A program made the position numbers and the translations under genes. A stretch of 64,000 bases of DNA from Sediminicola sp035798135 (GTDB lineage: Bacteria; Bacteroidota; Bacteroidia; Flavobacteriales; Flavobacteriaceae), in the NCBI GenBank assembly GCA_035798135.1, contig JAPFBR010000003.1, positions 310,001 through 374,000 on the forward strand, read 5' to 3'. Position 1 is the stretch's first letter. Each line of letters starts with the position of its first letter. The notes under the pieces are model-generated. The model searched no databases. It was not told the origin of the DNA and saw nothing but the letters and a program-made list of their open reading frames with translations. Positions 1 through 7,072 of this stretch are shown here, one piece after another.

Positions 1-584
1 AAGATTACACCTTACCTTCCCTTTGGGAGTTTTACCAACCCAGCAAAGTTTCCCATGGCTCTTATTGGCATGATTGGGGTACGGAACAAGAAGTAGCATG
101 GAAGGAAAATTATAGGCTATGGATGACCTTTGTCAATGAATATAAAAATAGAGGTGGAAGGGTCACTACTGGTTCAGATTCTGGTTTTATCTTCCAATTA
201 TATGGCTTTGCCTATATCCGTGAAATGGAATTATTGAGAGAGGCTGGGTTCCATCCTTTGGAAATAATCCGTTCAGCCACCTTAAATGGTGCCGAAGCTT
301 TGGGGATGGCAGATAAAATTGGATCCGTAGAGGTTGGGAAGTTGGCCGATTTTGTAGTGGTGGAAGAAAACCCGCTGAAGAACCTTAAGGTATTGTATGG
401 TACAGGAGCAATTAAGCTTACCGAAGATAACAAGGTAGAGCGCGTAGGGGGAGTTACCTATACCATTAAAGACGGAATTGTCTATGATGCCAAACAGTTA
501 TTAAGGGAGGTAAAGGAAATGGTTCAACTGGAAAAAGAAAAACTCGATTACACTATTCAGCAACCAGGGATAAAAAAGGATTAA
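1..584 (+). CDS. Amidohydrolase family protein, C-terminal part (cut by window start)
   Basis: The reading frame is open from base 3 and enters from outside the window, so only about the last 194 residues are visible. The segment TGSDSGF carries the Asp that ligates metal in amidohydrolases. The downstream stretch (SATLNGAEALGM, then GSVEVGKLADFVV) is the hallmark end of imidazolonepropionase-like and dihydroorotase-like members, where the polypeptide returns to the composite beta sandwich. The substrate cannot be told from this part, and a signal peptide would lie outside the window. Its stop codon overlaps the stop of the convergent small secreted protein gene in a shared TTAA. Confidence 0.85.
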   Translation, partial: DYTLPSLWEFYQPSKVSHGSYWHDWGTEQEVAWKENYRLWMTFVNEYKNRGGRVTTGSDSGFIFQLYGFAYIREMELLREAGFHPLEIIRSATLNGAEALGMADKIGSVEVGKLADFVVVEENPLKNLKVLYGTGAIKLTEDNKVERVGGVTYTIKDGIVYDAKQLLREVKEMVQLEKEKLDYTIQQPGIKKD

Positions 585-829
585 GCTAATTTAGCATTGT
601 TCTTTTTGGTAGTAAAGGTCAAGGCTTTCAATACCCTTGCATTTTTGTTCTTGTACAAACGGGCAACATCATTTTGGGTATTGGTATTCACCTCGTTGAA
701 GATTTCGTTGTTTGTTGTAGAAACAATACTTACTGTAACCGTTTCAACTTTAACGTTGTCATTAGCATCTTGTGCCTGGGCAGCAACTCCGATAAAAAGC
801 ACAAAGATTAAAGTTAAGATGGCTTTCAT
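581..829 (-). CDS. Small secreted protein, paralogue 1 of 3
   Basis: This is an 82-residue protein with a clear signal peptide (residues 1-19, ending AQA). A Thr/Asn/Val-rich middle follows, and then a basic C-terminal block VARLYKNKNARVLKAL ending NNAKLA. No enzyme motif is visible and the function is unknown. The basic tail could bind an acidic surface such as nucleic acid or polysaccharide, but that is a guess. It differs from the neighbour at 1281-1529 at only four residues and more strongly from the one at 2016-2264. The ATG lies about 137 bases downstream of a conserved hairpin, so expression probably involves a long leader. It converges on the amidohydrolase with overlapping stop codons. 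Confidence 0.8.
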   Translation of the reverse strand: MKAILTLIFVLFIGVAAQAQDANDNVKVETVTVSIVSTTNNEIFNEVNTNTQNDVARLYKNKNARVLKALTFTTKKNNAKLA

Positions 830-1280
830 AATGGTAACGTTTTGTTATATAGATAGAACGCCCATAGTGTATTCCTGCTCGTTGTAATTCGTCTAAACCT
901 CCAAATTTTTCGATATACGACAAAGGATGGGATGAAGCGCAAAAATTGGTCGATGAACGGTAATGGCACAAAATATCCCATACCGATATTTTGTGCAGTT
1001 TATCGATATCACCATTTCTAAATTTTATAATATCAAGAGTTCTGATTGTGATTTAGGGAAGATCTGTTACAATTGATGTCGTATCTTAAAGCATCATTAA
1101 GGATAGAAACTTCTATCTACAAGGAAGTAATGTCAATTTAAAAAGTATGCTTAAAGTAATTTGTCCTTAAATGTACTTGGATTCTTTAGGTGGAAGATGT
1201 ATTTAAATGAGGGGAGGGACTTTAATCGAAAACCTTTAATAGGTTAGTGCCCTTTCAACATCTTTTCAATGCTTAATGGA
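830..1280. other. Intergenic region between paralogues 1 and 2
   Basis: This 451-base stretch holds the leader of paralogue 1 (conserved block at 906-923 and hairpin at 966-996). I see no gene, repeat or terminator in the rest, about 1010-1277; it is A/T-rich unique sequence. Confidence 0.6.
966..996 (-). promoter_or_regulatory. Leader hairpin of small secreted protein gene 1
   Basis: A perfect 12-base inverted repeat, GCACAAAATATC (966-977) and GATATTTTGTGC (985-996), encloses a 7-base loop. It is flanked by a weaker outer pairing, TCGATGAACGG (about 950-960) with GCAGTTTATCGA (about 995-1006). It lies about 137 bases upstream of the start codon at 829 in the sense of transcription. Counterparts sit at the same place before both paralogues. 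A short T run follows in the minus-strand direction, so it could act as an attenuator or terminator. Whether it is transcribed is not shown. Confidence 0.6.
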
Positions 1281-1529
1281 TTAAGCCAATTTAGCATTGT
1301 TCTTTTTTGTAGAAAAATTTAAAGCCTTCAATACCCTTGCATTTTTGTTCTTGTACAAACGGGCAACATCATTTTGGGTATTGGTATTCACCTCGTTGAA
1401 GATTTCGTTGTTCGTTGCAGAAACAATACCTACTGTAACCGTTTCAACCTTAACGTTGTCATTAGCATCTTGTGCTTGGGCAGCAACTCCGATAAAAAGA
1501 ACAAAGATTAAAGTTAAGATGGCTTTCAT
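1281..1529 (-). CDS. Small secreted protein, paralogue 2 of 3
   Basis: This 82-residue protein has the same architecture as the copy at 581-829: signal peptide 1-19, polar middle, and the basic C-terminal block VARLYKNKNARVLKAL. Only positions 34, 38, 71 and 73 differ (Gly, Ala, Asn and Ser here). The duplicated block includes about 180 bases upstream of the start codon. Function is unknown. The near identity of coding and leader sequence points to a recent duplication or to gene conversion between the copies. Confidence 0.8.
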   Translation of the reverse strand: MKAILTLIFVLFIGVAAQAQDANDNVKVETVTVGIVSATNNEIFNEVNTNTQNDVARLYKNKNARVLKALNFSTKKNNAKLA

Positions 1530-2015
1530 AATGGTAACGTTTTGTTATATAGATAGAACGCCCATAGTGTATTCCTACTCGTTGTAATTCGTTAAAAACC
1601 TCTTATTTTTCGATATCTGACAAGGGATGGGATAAAGTGCAAAAAAAAGTCGACAAACGGCAATGGCCCTAAATATCGGTTACCGATATTTAGGGCAGTT
1701 AATCGATACGGGGTTATCCGTACACATTACTTCCTATGGCTTTTTGGGCGATTGTACGAGGAACAGTTTCGATGAAGAGGACCTATCCAATTATATCATC
1801 CTACTTTTATCACCGAAGTCTTACCAAAAAGCAATAGCGGCCTTGATCAACATTCATCACCTTAGATGATGACCTCCCTAAGATTAAAGAATCGATGTAC
1901 GTCCTTTATTTAGTTCTAATCTTAATAGTTTTTAAGCTCCTTTTTTGAAGTTTAGGTGCCATAACAGAAAATACATAATACAGTACACTAATACTCAATA
2001 TGATTTGAACCATGA
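1530..2015. other. Intergenic region between paralogues 2 and 3
   Basis: A 486-base stretch. Bases 1530-1710 are the leader of paralogue 2 with its hairpin. I see nothing recognisable in 1711-2015. A short open frame across 1663-1869 runs over the hairpin on the opposite strand and is not convincing as a gene. Confidence 0.55.
1666..1696 (-). promoter_or_regulatory. Leader hairpin of small secreted protein gene 2
   Basis: A perfect 14-base inverted repeat, GCCCTAAATATCGG (1666-1679) and CCGATATTTAGGGC (1683-1696), has a 3-base loop. It occupies exactly the place of the hairpin at 966-996. Relative to that copy, two base pairs in the stem have changed on both sides at once, and two extra pairs close the loop. 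In the minus direction an outer arm (GCCGTTTGTCG) and an eight-T run follow, a terminator-like layout. Confidence 0.65.
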
Positions 2016-2264
2016 TTAGGCTAATTTAGCAGTGTTTCTTTTAGTGGTAAAGGCTAATGCCTTCAATACCCTTGCATTTTTGAACTTGTACAAACGAGCA
2101 ACCTCGTTATTGTTCTGTGTAGATACTTCGTTAAACCTAGTAGTTGTATTGGAAGTAACGGTAGTAGTTTCAACATTCTCAACTTTAACTTCATTTGTTG
2201 TTTCCTGTGCTTGGGCAACAATTGCGATAAAAAGGATAAAGAAGAATGTTAAAATAGTTTTCAT
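2016..2264 (-). CDS. Small secreted protein, paralogue 3 of 3
   Basis: This 82-residue protein is clearly homologous to the two copies downstream of it but more diverged. It has a signal peptide at residues 1-19 (MKTILTFFFILFIAIVAQA) and a Thr-rich middle. The C-terminal block FNEVSTQNNNEVARLYKFKN continues into ARVLKALAF and ends TAKLA. The strongest conservation across the three copies lies in the signal peptide and this C-terminal block, so the basic tail is the likely functional part. No known domain is recognised. Its leader carries a hairpin of different sequence in the same conserved flanks. Confidence 0.8.
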   Translation of the reverse strand: MKTILTFFFILFIAIVAQAQETTNEVKVENVETTTVTSNTTTRFNEVSTQNNNEVARLYKFKNARVLKALAFTTKRNTAKLA

Positions 2265-2381
2265 GACCTTGGGTTTTGTTCTGTAAATTTACCCCCACAT
2301 GCAGGCTATCTCCGTTTAAACTCGCTCAAAACCCCTTATTTTTCGGCTATTGACAAAAGTTTGGTTGAAGTGCAAAAAAAA

Positions 2382-2419
2382 TCCGATAAGTGAATTTGGT
2401 GTTCAAATCACTTATCGGA
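2382..2419 (-). promoter_or_regulatory. Leader hairpin of small secreted protein gene 3 (possible terminator)
   Basis: The arms TCCGATAAGTGA-A-TTTG (2382-2398) and CAAATCACTTATCGGA (2404-2419) pair over about 16 bases with one bulged A. In the minus direction the stem is directly followed by eight T, the classical intrinsic-terminator form. It lies about 27 bases past the stop of the M23 peptidase gene (2446), so it may simply terminate that gene. Its flanks (GTGCAAAAAAA and GCAGTTAATCG) are shared with the leaders of paralogues 1 and 2, which favours a role in the leader as well. Confidence 0.6.
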
Positions 2420-2445
2420 ATAGTATGCAGTTAATCGGTAAGATA

Positions 2446-3138
2446 CTAGTGCACCTTCAATAATAAATTGGGATTCGGACAATTGTTTGCATAGTATTCC
2501 ATATCAATTGTAGAAATAACCCCTGGGTAGTCTCCTTGGTACTCACCCATATCCCCAATAATTTGAAAGTGGAGATGTGGGGCATAGTTTACATTGATAT
2601 CCGGCGATCCCAAGGATGCTAAAATACTATTGCGATCAAATTCCTTTCCTATATATAAATCATTCAACGATTCTAAGGACAAATGGCCATAAAGGGTATG
2701 GAATTTAATTCCTTCCAACATATGTTCTAAAATGATTGTGGGTCCATAATCTCCCGTAGTAGAATTATTTTGAAAACTATGTACCCTCCCGGCCAAGGGT
2801 GCCCGAACCTTTGTTCTTACAGGAGCCCAGAAATCAACTCCCAAATGAATATTCCGTTTATCTTCCCTTTCTGCAAAATGTCCATTGCCGGCATATAAAT
2901 TTCTTTGTTCCAAATAACCGCCAAAGGCAACCTCTGCCCTATTCTTTTCCAAAATGGAATCTATATACGACTGACAGGTTTCTACCTTTGAAATATCAAT
3001 ATCACCCAAAGTTGGATTTGCTATGGAAAGATCCAAAGGTGTGTAACATTCCCTTGGAAAGGATTCCAAAATTGATATAAAGGCACGGCTGTAATTTTGA
3101 AGCGACCTTTCCAAAGGTGTTAACGTGGACATAGACAT
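2446..3138 (-). CDS. M23 family metallopeptidase (LytM-type)
   Basis: This is a 230-residue protein with the zinc site of M23 peptidoglycan endopeptidases: H98-x3-D102 in HLGVD, H147 and H152 in HTLYGH, and H188-x-H190 in PHLHF. These enzymes cut peptide bridges in murein. No signal peptide is evident at the N terminus, so it may be cytoplasmic, start further inside, or use another export route; many flavobacterial homologues look like this. About 90 residues of unassigned sequence precede the catalytic domain. It lies 14 bases downstream of the M28 peptidase gene on the same strand, so the two are probably co-transcribed. Substrate specificity is inferred from family only. Confidence 0.85.
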   Translation of the reverse strand: MSMSTLTPLERSLQNYSRAFISILESFPRECYTPLDLSIANPTLGDIDISKVETCQSYIDSILEKNRAEVAFGGYLEQRNLYAGNGHFAEREDKRNIHLGVDFWAPVRTKVRAPLAGRVHSFQNNSTTGDYGPTIILEHMLEGIKFHTLYGHLSLESLNDLYIGKEFDRNSILASLGSPDINVNYAPHLHFQIIGDMGEYQGDYPGVISTIDMEYYANNCPNPNLLLKVH

Positions 3139-3152
3139 GCTAGTGAGCTAAA

Positions 3153-5249
3153 TTATTTCATTTCAGATATCATCATGTTGATCTTACCACTCAAATCATC
3201 AATGGCCTTGCTATAACGAATATCCCATTCCTTAAGTCGGTCTGATGATTTTAATGCTATCTCATATTCTATCCCTGGCAACATCCAAGATGCATACCCA
3301 CTGAACGGGTCGGTAGAAGCGTAAAGGGATTTGTACCAATCCCCATAATACATCCCCTTGGAATCAATAAAACTTTTTTCCAAGGCCAGCATTTTTGAAT
3401 TGATGGAATTGATCTCATTTTTAGAAAGGCTATTGTTATTTAATACAGTAGCCAAACGTTCTTCGAATCGGGAGGCGACTTCTTCCAGTGTTGCCAATGA
3501 AGAATCCACTAATCCAAAACCATCAAACTCCTTATTAAATGACTTCACACCCGTTGTGGCGTTTGCAAAATGCAATTTCAGATCGGTAGGATATCTCTTT
3601 ACGTCGTATGGGATAATCTCAGCATTGGCCAACCTCAATGTCATTATTCCCACCAGTTGTTCTACCATAGGGCCCATTTTAAAAGTAGGATCCACAAATT
3701 TTTCATAAAAACCAAAGCTATCGTAATTGGTGTGATACAATGTTGGACCGGATGTGCCTCCACTTAGGGAAGGAACCCCCACATGCATGTAAAACCCAAT
3801 ATGATCCGAGCCGCCACCCAAATTACCTATCGTGGGCACTTCCTTATCTCCTTTCCAAACTTCGTAGACCGTTTTATCAGTTTCTGGATATTTTACTTCC
3901 TTGGAAGCTTCAATCAACACTTTCTTTAAGGTAGGAGAGGCCGATGCACCAAAATTCTTACCAGATACTCCCCCATCAAAATTGAGATAGGCCACAGCCT
4001 TGGCATCAAGTTCCTCCTTCATTTGTTCCACCCATTCGGCAGACCCGATAACCCCATGCTCTTCGGCATCCCAATGGGCAATTAAAATGGAACGCTTAGG
4101 TCCTTTACCCTCTTTTGCGAGTTTCCCTAAAGTCTCACTAAGTCCCAACAACATGGCCGTACCACTATTAGGGTCGGTAGCTCCATATCCCCAAGCATCA
4201 TAATGGCAACCTAGGATTATCCATTCATCTGGATATTCCGTCCCCTTTATAGTACCCACGACGTTATAGACCCTAACAAAATCCCTTTTTTGATCCACCA
4301 TCAAACGCAATTTTAGCTCATTACCACCTTCCAATCGGTAAGTAAAAGGAAGTCCGCCCTGCCATCCTTTCGGAACAACTTTGCCTTCCATTAGACCCAA
4401 TATTTTTTGTGCAGCACCATAACCTATTGGTGTTATGGGTATGGTATGCATATTGGTGTCCTTAGGGTCCAATCGTTTAATTTTTCTCTTCCCATCCAAA
4501 GGAAGCGCTGGCTCATAAGGGGTCAATGGATCACCTGTAAAATCCTCCGTAAGAACCGATCCTCGTTGAATAGCACTTGAATTGGAATAAACTCCCTCTG
4601 GGTATACCAATCCTTTCGTAAAACCACTATCTGCAGGGTCTGTATATATAATGAGTCCAGCAGCACCATGTTCTTCAGCAAATTTGGCCTTAAAACCCCT
4701 AAAGTTTTGGCCATACCGTGCCAATACAATTTTACCTTTTACTTCCACACCCAATTCCTTTAACTTTTCAAAATCTTCCTTGGTCCCGTAATTGGCATAG
4801 ACTACCTCCGCGGTTACATCTCCACTACCGGAATATGCATTCCACCCCTTCCATAGGTCAGGATTGGAAGAGAAGGCATCACCTTCCAAAATAAATTCTT
4901 GTTGATTTAAGGGTTCCCGTATGGGTGCCACCAATTCTATCAATGAATTCCCAGGATTTTTGGACATATATATGTCATAAGGATAAAGTTCTACCTTCAT
5001 TCCCGCATTTTTCATGACATTGACCATATAATCCCTAACTTCCTCGTTGGCCTTACTTCCTGCTACATGAGGTTTTTTGGTCAAGGTCCTTAAGTGTGAT
5101 TTATATTGATCAAAATCCACTGATTCCAAAAAATAATCTTCCACCTGATTTTCCTTGGCTTGAGACTGGGACATAAAACCATCATTGGATTGCCCCGTTG
5201 CTAAATAACTACATGTTAATAAAACAATGTGTACTAGTAATCTTCTCAT
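3153..5249 (-). CDS. Secreted M28 family peptidase, glutamate carboxypeptidase II-like
   Basis: This is a 698-residue protein with a signal peptide (residues 1-19, ending TGQ). The order of domains fits the PSMA/NAALADase class: a PA domain about 150-270 (AEEHGAAGLIIYTDP), the M28 zinc catalytic domain about 330-540, and a transferrin-receptor-like dimerisation domain at the C terminus. Metal ligands are visible in GCHYDAWGYGATDPNSG (His and Asp near 347-357), DAEEHG (near 394) and GGGSDHIGF (near 482). It should trim peptides or acidic dipeptides in the periplasm or outside the cell. It is followed at 14 bases by the M23 peptidase, which suggests an operon. Confidence 0.92.
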   Translation of the reverse strand: MRRLLVHIVLLTCSYLATGQSNDGFMSQSQAKENQVEDYFLESVDFDQYKSHLRTLTKKPHVAGSKANEEVRDYMVNVMKNAGMKVELYPYDIYMSKNPGNSLIELVAPIREPLNQQEFILEGDAFSSNPDLWKGWNAYSGSGDVTAEVVYANYGTKEDFEKLKELGVEVKGKIVLARYGQNFRGFKAKFAEEHGAAGLIIYTDPADSGFTKGLVYPEGVYSNSSAIQRGSVLTEDFTGDPLTPYEPALPLDGKRKIKRLDPKDTNMHTIPITPIGYGAAQKILGLMEGKVVPKGWQGGLPFTYRLEGGNELKLRLMVDQKRDFVRVYNVVGTIKGTEYPDEWIILGCHYDAWGYGATDPNSGTAMLLGLSETLGKLAKEGKGPKRSILIAHWDAEEHGVIGSAEWVEQMKEELDAKAVAYLNFDGGVSGKNFGASASPTLKKVLIEASKEVKYPETDKTVYEVWKGDKEVPTIGNLGGGSDHIGFYMHVGVPSLSGGTSGPTLYHTNYDSFGFYEKFVDPTFKMGPMVEQLVGIMTLRLANAEIIPYDVKRYPTDLKLHFANATTGVKSFNKEFDGFGLVDSSLATLEEVASRFEERLATVLNNNSLSKNEINSINSKMLALEKSFIDSKGMYYGDWYKSLYASTDPFSGYASWMLPGIEYEIALKSSDRLKEWDIRYSKAIDDLSGKINMMISEMK

Positions 5250-5451
5250 ATTTGGTCTTGCTTTTACTTTTATATGGATATTTTGGTGATACGACCAACT
5301 CGATGGTCCCTTCCCTTCAAATATATAAGGAATTCACGAAATCCTATTCAAGTAACTCTTGAAATATTGCCTTGATCAAAACTTTAAAACCTTTTAACAT
5401 CTTACTCCGTAAGTATTTGTAAATTCAGTCTACTATTAAAACAAAGAAAAC

Positions 5452-6117
5452 ATGAAGATGTTCAAAATCATTATGGTTAGTGCCATTGCGTTGTTCAGCA
5501 CTAGCTGCCAGTCCAAAAGTAAAGATTCAAAACCACAGTTGGATCAAGTGGTATATAGTGCCCAAGACCTTAAAGGATATGAAACTGCATATTTTGCAAG
5601 TGGATGCTTTTGGTGTGTGGAGGCCGTATTTGAAAGTGTAAAGGGTGTCAAAGAAGTAATATCTGGCTATGCAGGCGGTACAGAGCTGAACCCAACGTAT
5701 GAGCAAGTGGGAATGGGCAAAACTTCCCATGCTGAAGCCGTTGAAGTATACTACGATCCTAAAGTGGTTTCATACGAAACCTTGGTAAAAGTGTTCTTTG
5801 GATCACAGGACCCAACTACCTTAAATAGGCAAGGTCCCGATAGAGGTGCACAATACCGCTCTGTTGCCTTCTATAAAAATGAAGGCGAGAAAGAGATAAT
5901 TGTAAATTACATAGCCAAATTAAAAAAGGACAAAGTCTTTAGTAGCCCAATAGTTACGGAAGTAACTCCATTTACCAAATTCTATGATGCGGAGGACTAC
6001 CACCAGGATTACGAACGAAAACATCCGAATAATCCCTATATACAAGGAGTTTCTCTTCCAAGATTAAAAAAATTTCAAAAAAAATTTCCAGAACTTTTAA
6101 AAACTGATGCACATTGA
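5452..6117 (+). CDS. msrA: Peptide-methionine (S)-S-oxide reductase, lipoprotein form
   Basis: This 221-residue protein has a lipoprotein signal (lipobox ending at Cys19, FSTSC). The MsrA active site is GCFWC at 51-55, with Cys52 the nucleophile, followed by GYAGG, HAEAVEVYYDP and DYHQDYERKHP. It reduces methionine-S-sulfoxide in proteins and, as a lipoprotein, should do so in the periplasm. The length above the usual catalytic core of about 160-180 residues is explained by the export signal and linker. It is followed at 45 bases by a CBM9-like lipoprotein gene. A cysteine pair for resolving is not obvious at the C terminus, so reduction may use another partner. Confidence 0.95.
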   Translation: MKMFKIIMVSAIALFSTSCQSKSKDSKPQLDQVVYSAQDLKGYETAYFASGCFWCVEAVFESVKGVKEVISGYAGGTELNPTYEQVGMGKTSHAEAVEVYYDPKVVSYETLVKVFFGSQDPTTLNRQGPDRGAQYRSVAFYKNEGEKEIIVNYIAKLKKDKVFSSPIVTEVTPFTKFYDAEDYHQDYERKHPNNPYIQGVSLPRLKKFQKKFPELLKTDAH

Positions 6118-6162
6118 AATAAGAATTTTACTACTTTACAGCGAAAATAGTAACTTCGATAT

Positions 6163-6897
6163 ATGAAAAAGCTGTTAGTGTTATTTTTATCCTCATTCAT
6201 GCTCTGGAGCTGTTCATCAATTAAAAAAGAAGACCATCAAATCATTGAGGTAAAAAAGGCGAGCAAAAGTCCAGATTTGGATGGGAAGGACATGGACGAT
6301 TGCTGGAATAAGACAGAATGGCTTGCCATGGACCAAAATTGGTTGGGAAATGCCTATACCTACAAGGATTTTAGTGGTAGATATAAATTAAGTTGGGACG
6401 AAAACGCATTATACATCCTTGTGGAAATCACGGATGATGTGCTTTTTGACCAATATGGGGATCCTTTAAAATTATGGTGGGACGATGACTGCGTTGAAAT
6501 TTTTATAGATGAGGACAATTCAGGAGGCCCACATCAGTTTAGTCATAACGCTTTCGCTTATCATATTGCGCTAGATGACAATGTCGTTGATTTGGCACCT
6601 GATGAATTGCCACATTTATACAATGACCATATAACTTCTGTGAGAACCACAATAGGGCAAACCAGTACATGGGAAATTGCAGTTAAAATATACGATGATA
6701 ATTTTGTTGATGGACAAAAAAATAGTCCCATACGTTTAACGTTAAACAAAAAAGTCGGGTTTGCAATTGCCTATTGTGATAATGATGGCAGTATAGAACG
6801 TGAAAACTTTATCGGCTCTGTATTTGTGCCTGGAGAGGACAAAAACCAAGGATATAAGGATGCCAATATATTTGGAACTTTGGTCCTACTGGAATAA
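6163..6897 (+). CDS. CBM9-like (DOMON-type) carbohydrate-binding lipoprotein
   Basis: This 244-residue protein has a lipobox ending at Cys17 (LWSC). The mature part reads like a family 9 carbohydrate-binding module: PDLDGKDMDDCWNKTEW near the start, a central YKLSWDENALYILVEITDD strand pattern, the acidic segment WWDDDCVEIFIDEDNSGG, and a late WEIAVKI strand. It most likely binds sugars or heme-like ligands at the cell surface or periplasm. No catalytic site is visible. It follows msrA on the same strand and precedes an aldose 1-epimerase gene, so a link to sugar handling is possible but unproven. Confidence 0.75.
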   Translation: MKKLLVLFLSSFMLWSCSSIKKEDHQIIEVKKASKSPDLDGKDMDDCWNKTEWLAMDQNWLGNAYTYKDFSGRYKLSWDENALYILVEITDDVLFDQYGDPLKLWWDDDCVEIFIDEDNSGGPHQFSHNAFAYHIALDDNVVDLAPDELPHLYNDHITSVRTTIGQTSTWEIAVKIYDDNFVDGQKNSPIRLTLNKKVGFAIAYCDNDGSIERENFIGSVFVPGEDKNQGYKDANIFGTLVLLE

Positions 6898-7072
6898 TTG
6901 TTTTGAAGTCTTTTTAATACGGCCAACTTGATCCAATACAAACAAGCTATCTGTGGTATATGTATTGATAAATATCCCCCCTTTAGTGCTGAAATTTAAA
7001 CCAAGAGTAAGGCACAAGCTCTTGGAAGTTGGTGAAAACCACTATTTTTATCCCTATTCTAATATTCTTCCT

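Larger units (their letters stand above)
578..1010. repeat. Direct repeat, copy A (partner at 1278-1710)
   Basis: Bases 578-1010 match 1278-1710 at an exact offset of 700 with no insertion or deletion that I can find. The match is nearly perfect over the gene and about 70 bases of leader, and weaker but still aligned through the hairpin. Similarity ends at about 1010/1710. The unit contains one small-protein gene plus its whole leader, so it looks like a tandem segmental duplication. Confidence 0.85.
1278..1710. repeat. Direct repeat, copy B (partner at 578-1010)
   Basis: Second copy of the small-secreted-protein unit at an offset of exactly 700 bases from copy A. It begins just after the stop codon of paralogue 2 and ends just beyond the leader hairpin. 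Confidence 0.85.

Noticed and set aside
1663..1869. Open frame of 68 codons on the plus strand
   Set aside because: It runs across the conserved hairpin of the opposite-strand leader and has no family-like sequence or promoter. The corresponding frame in the duplicate copy is not kept.
578..2419. Repeats around the small-protein genes as a CRISPR array or insertion-sequence ends
   Set aside because: There are no regular spacers or short direct repeats and no transposase. The repeats are whole gene-plus-leader duplicates with internal hairpins.
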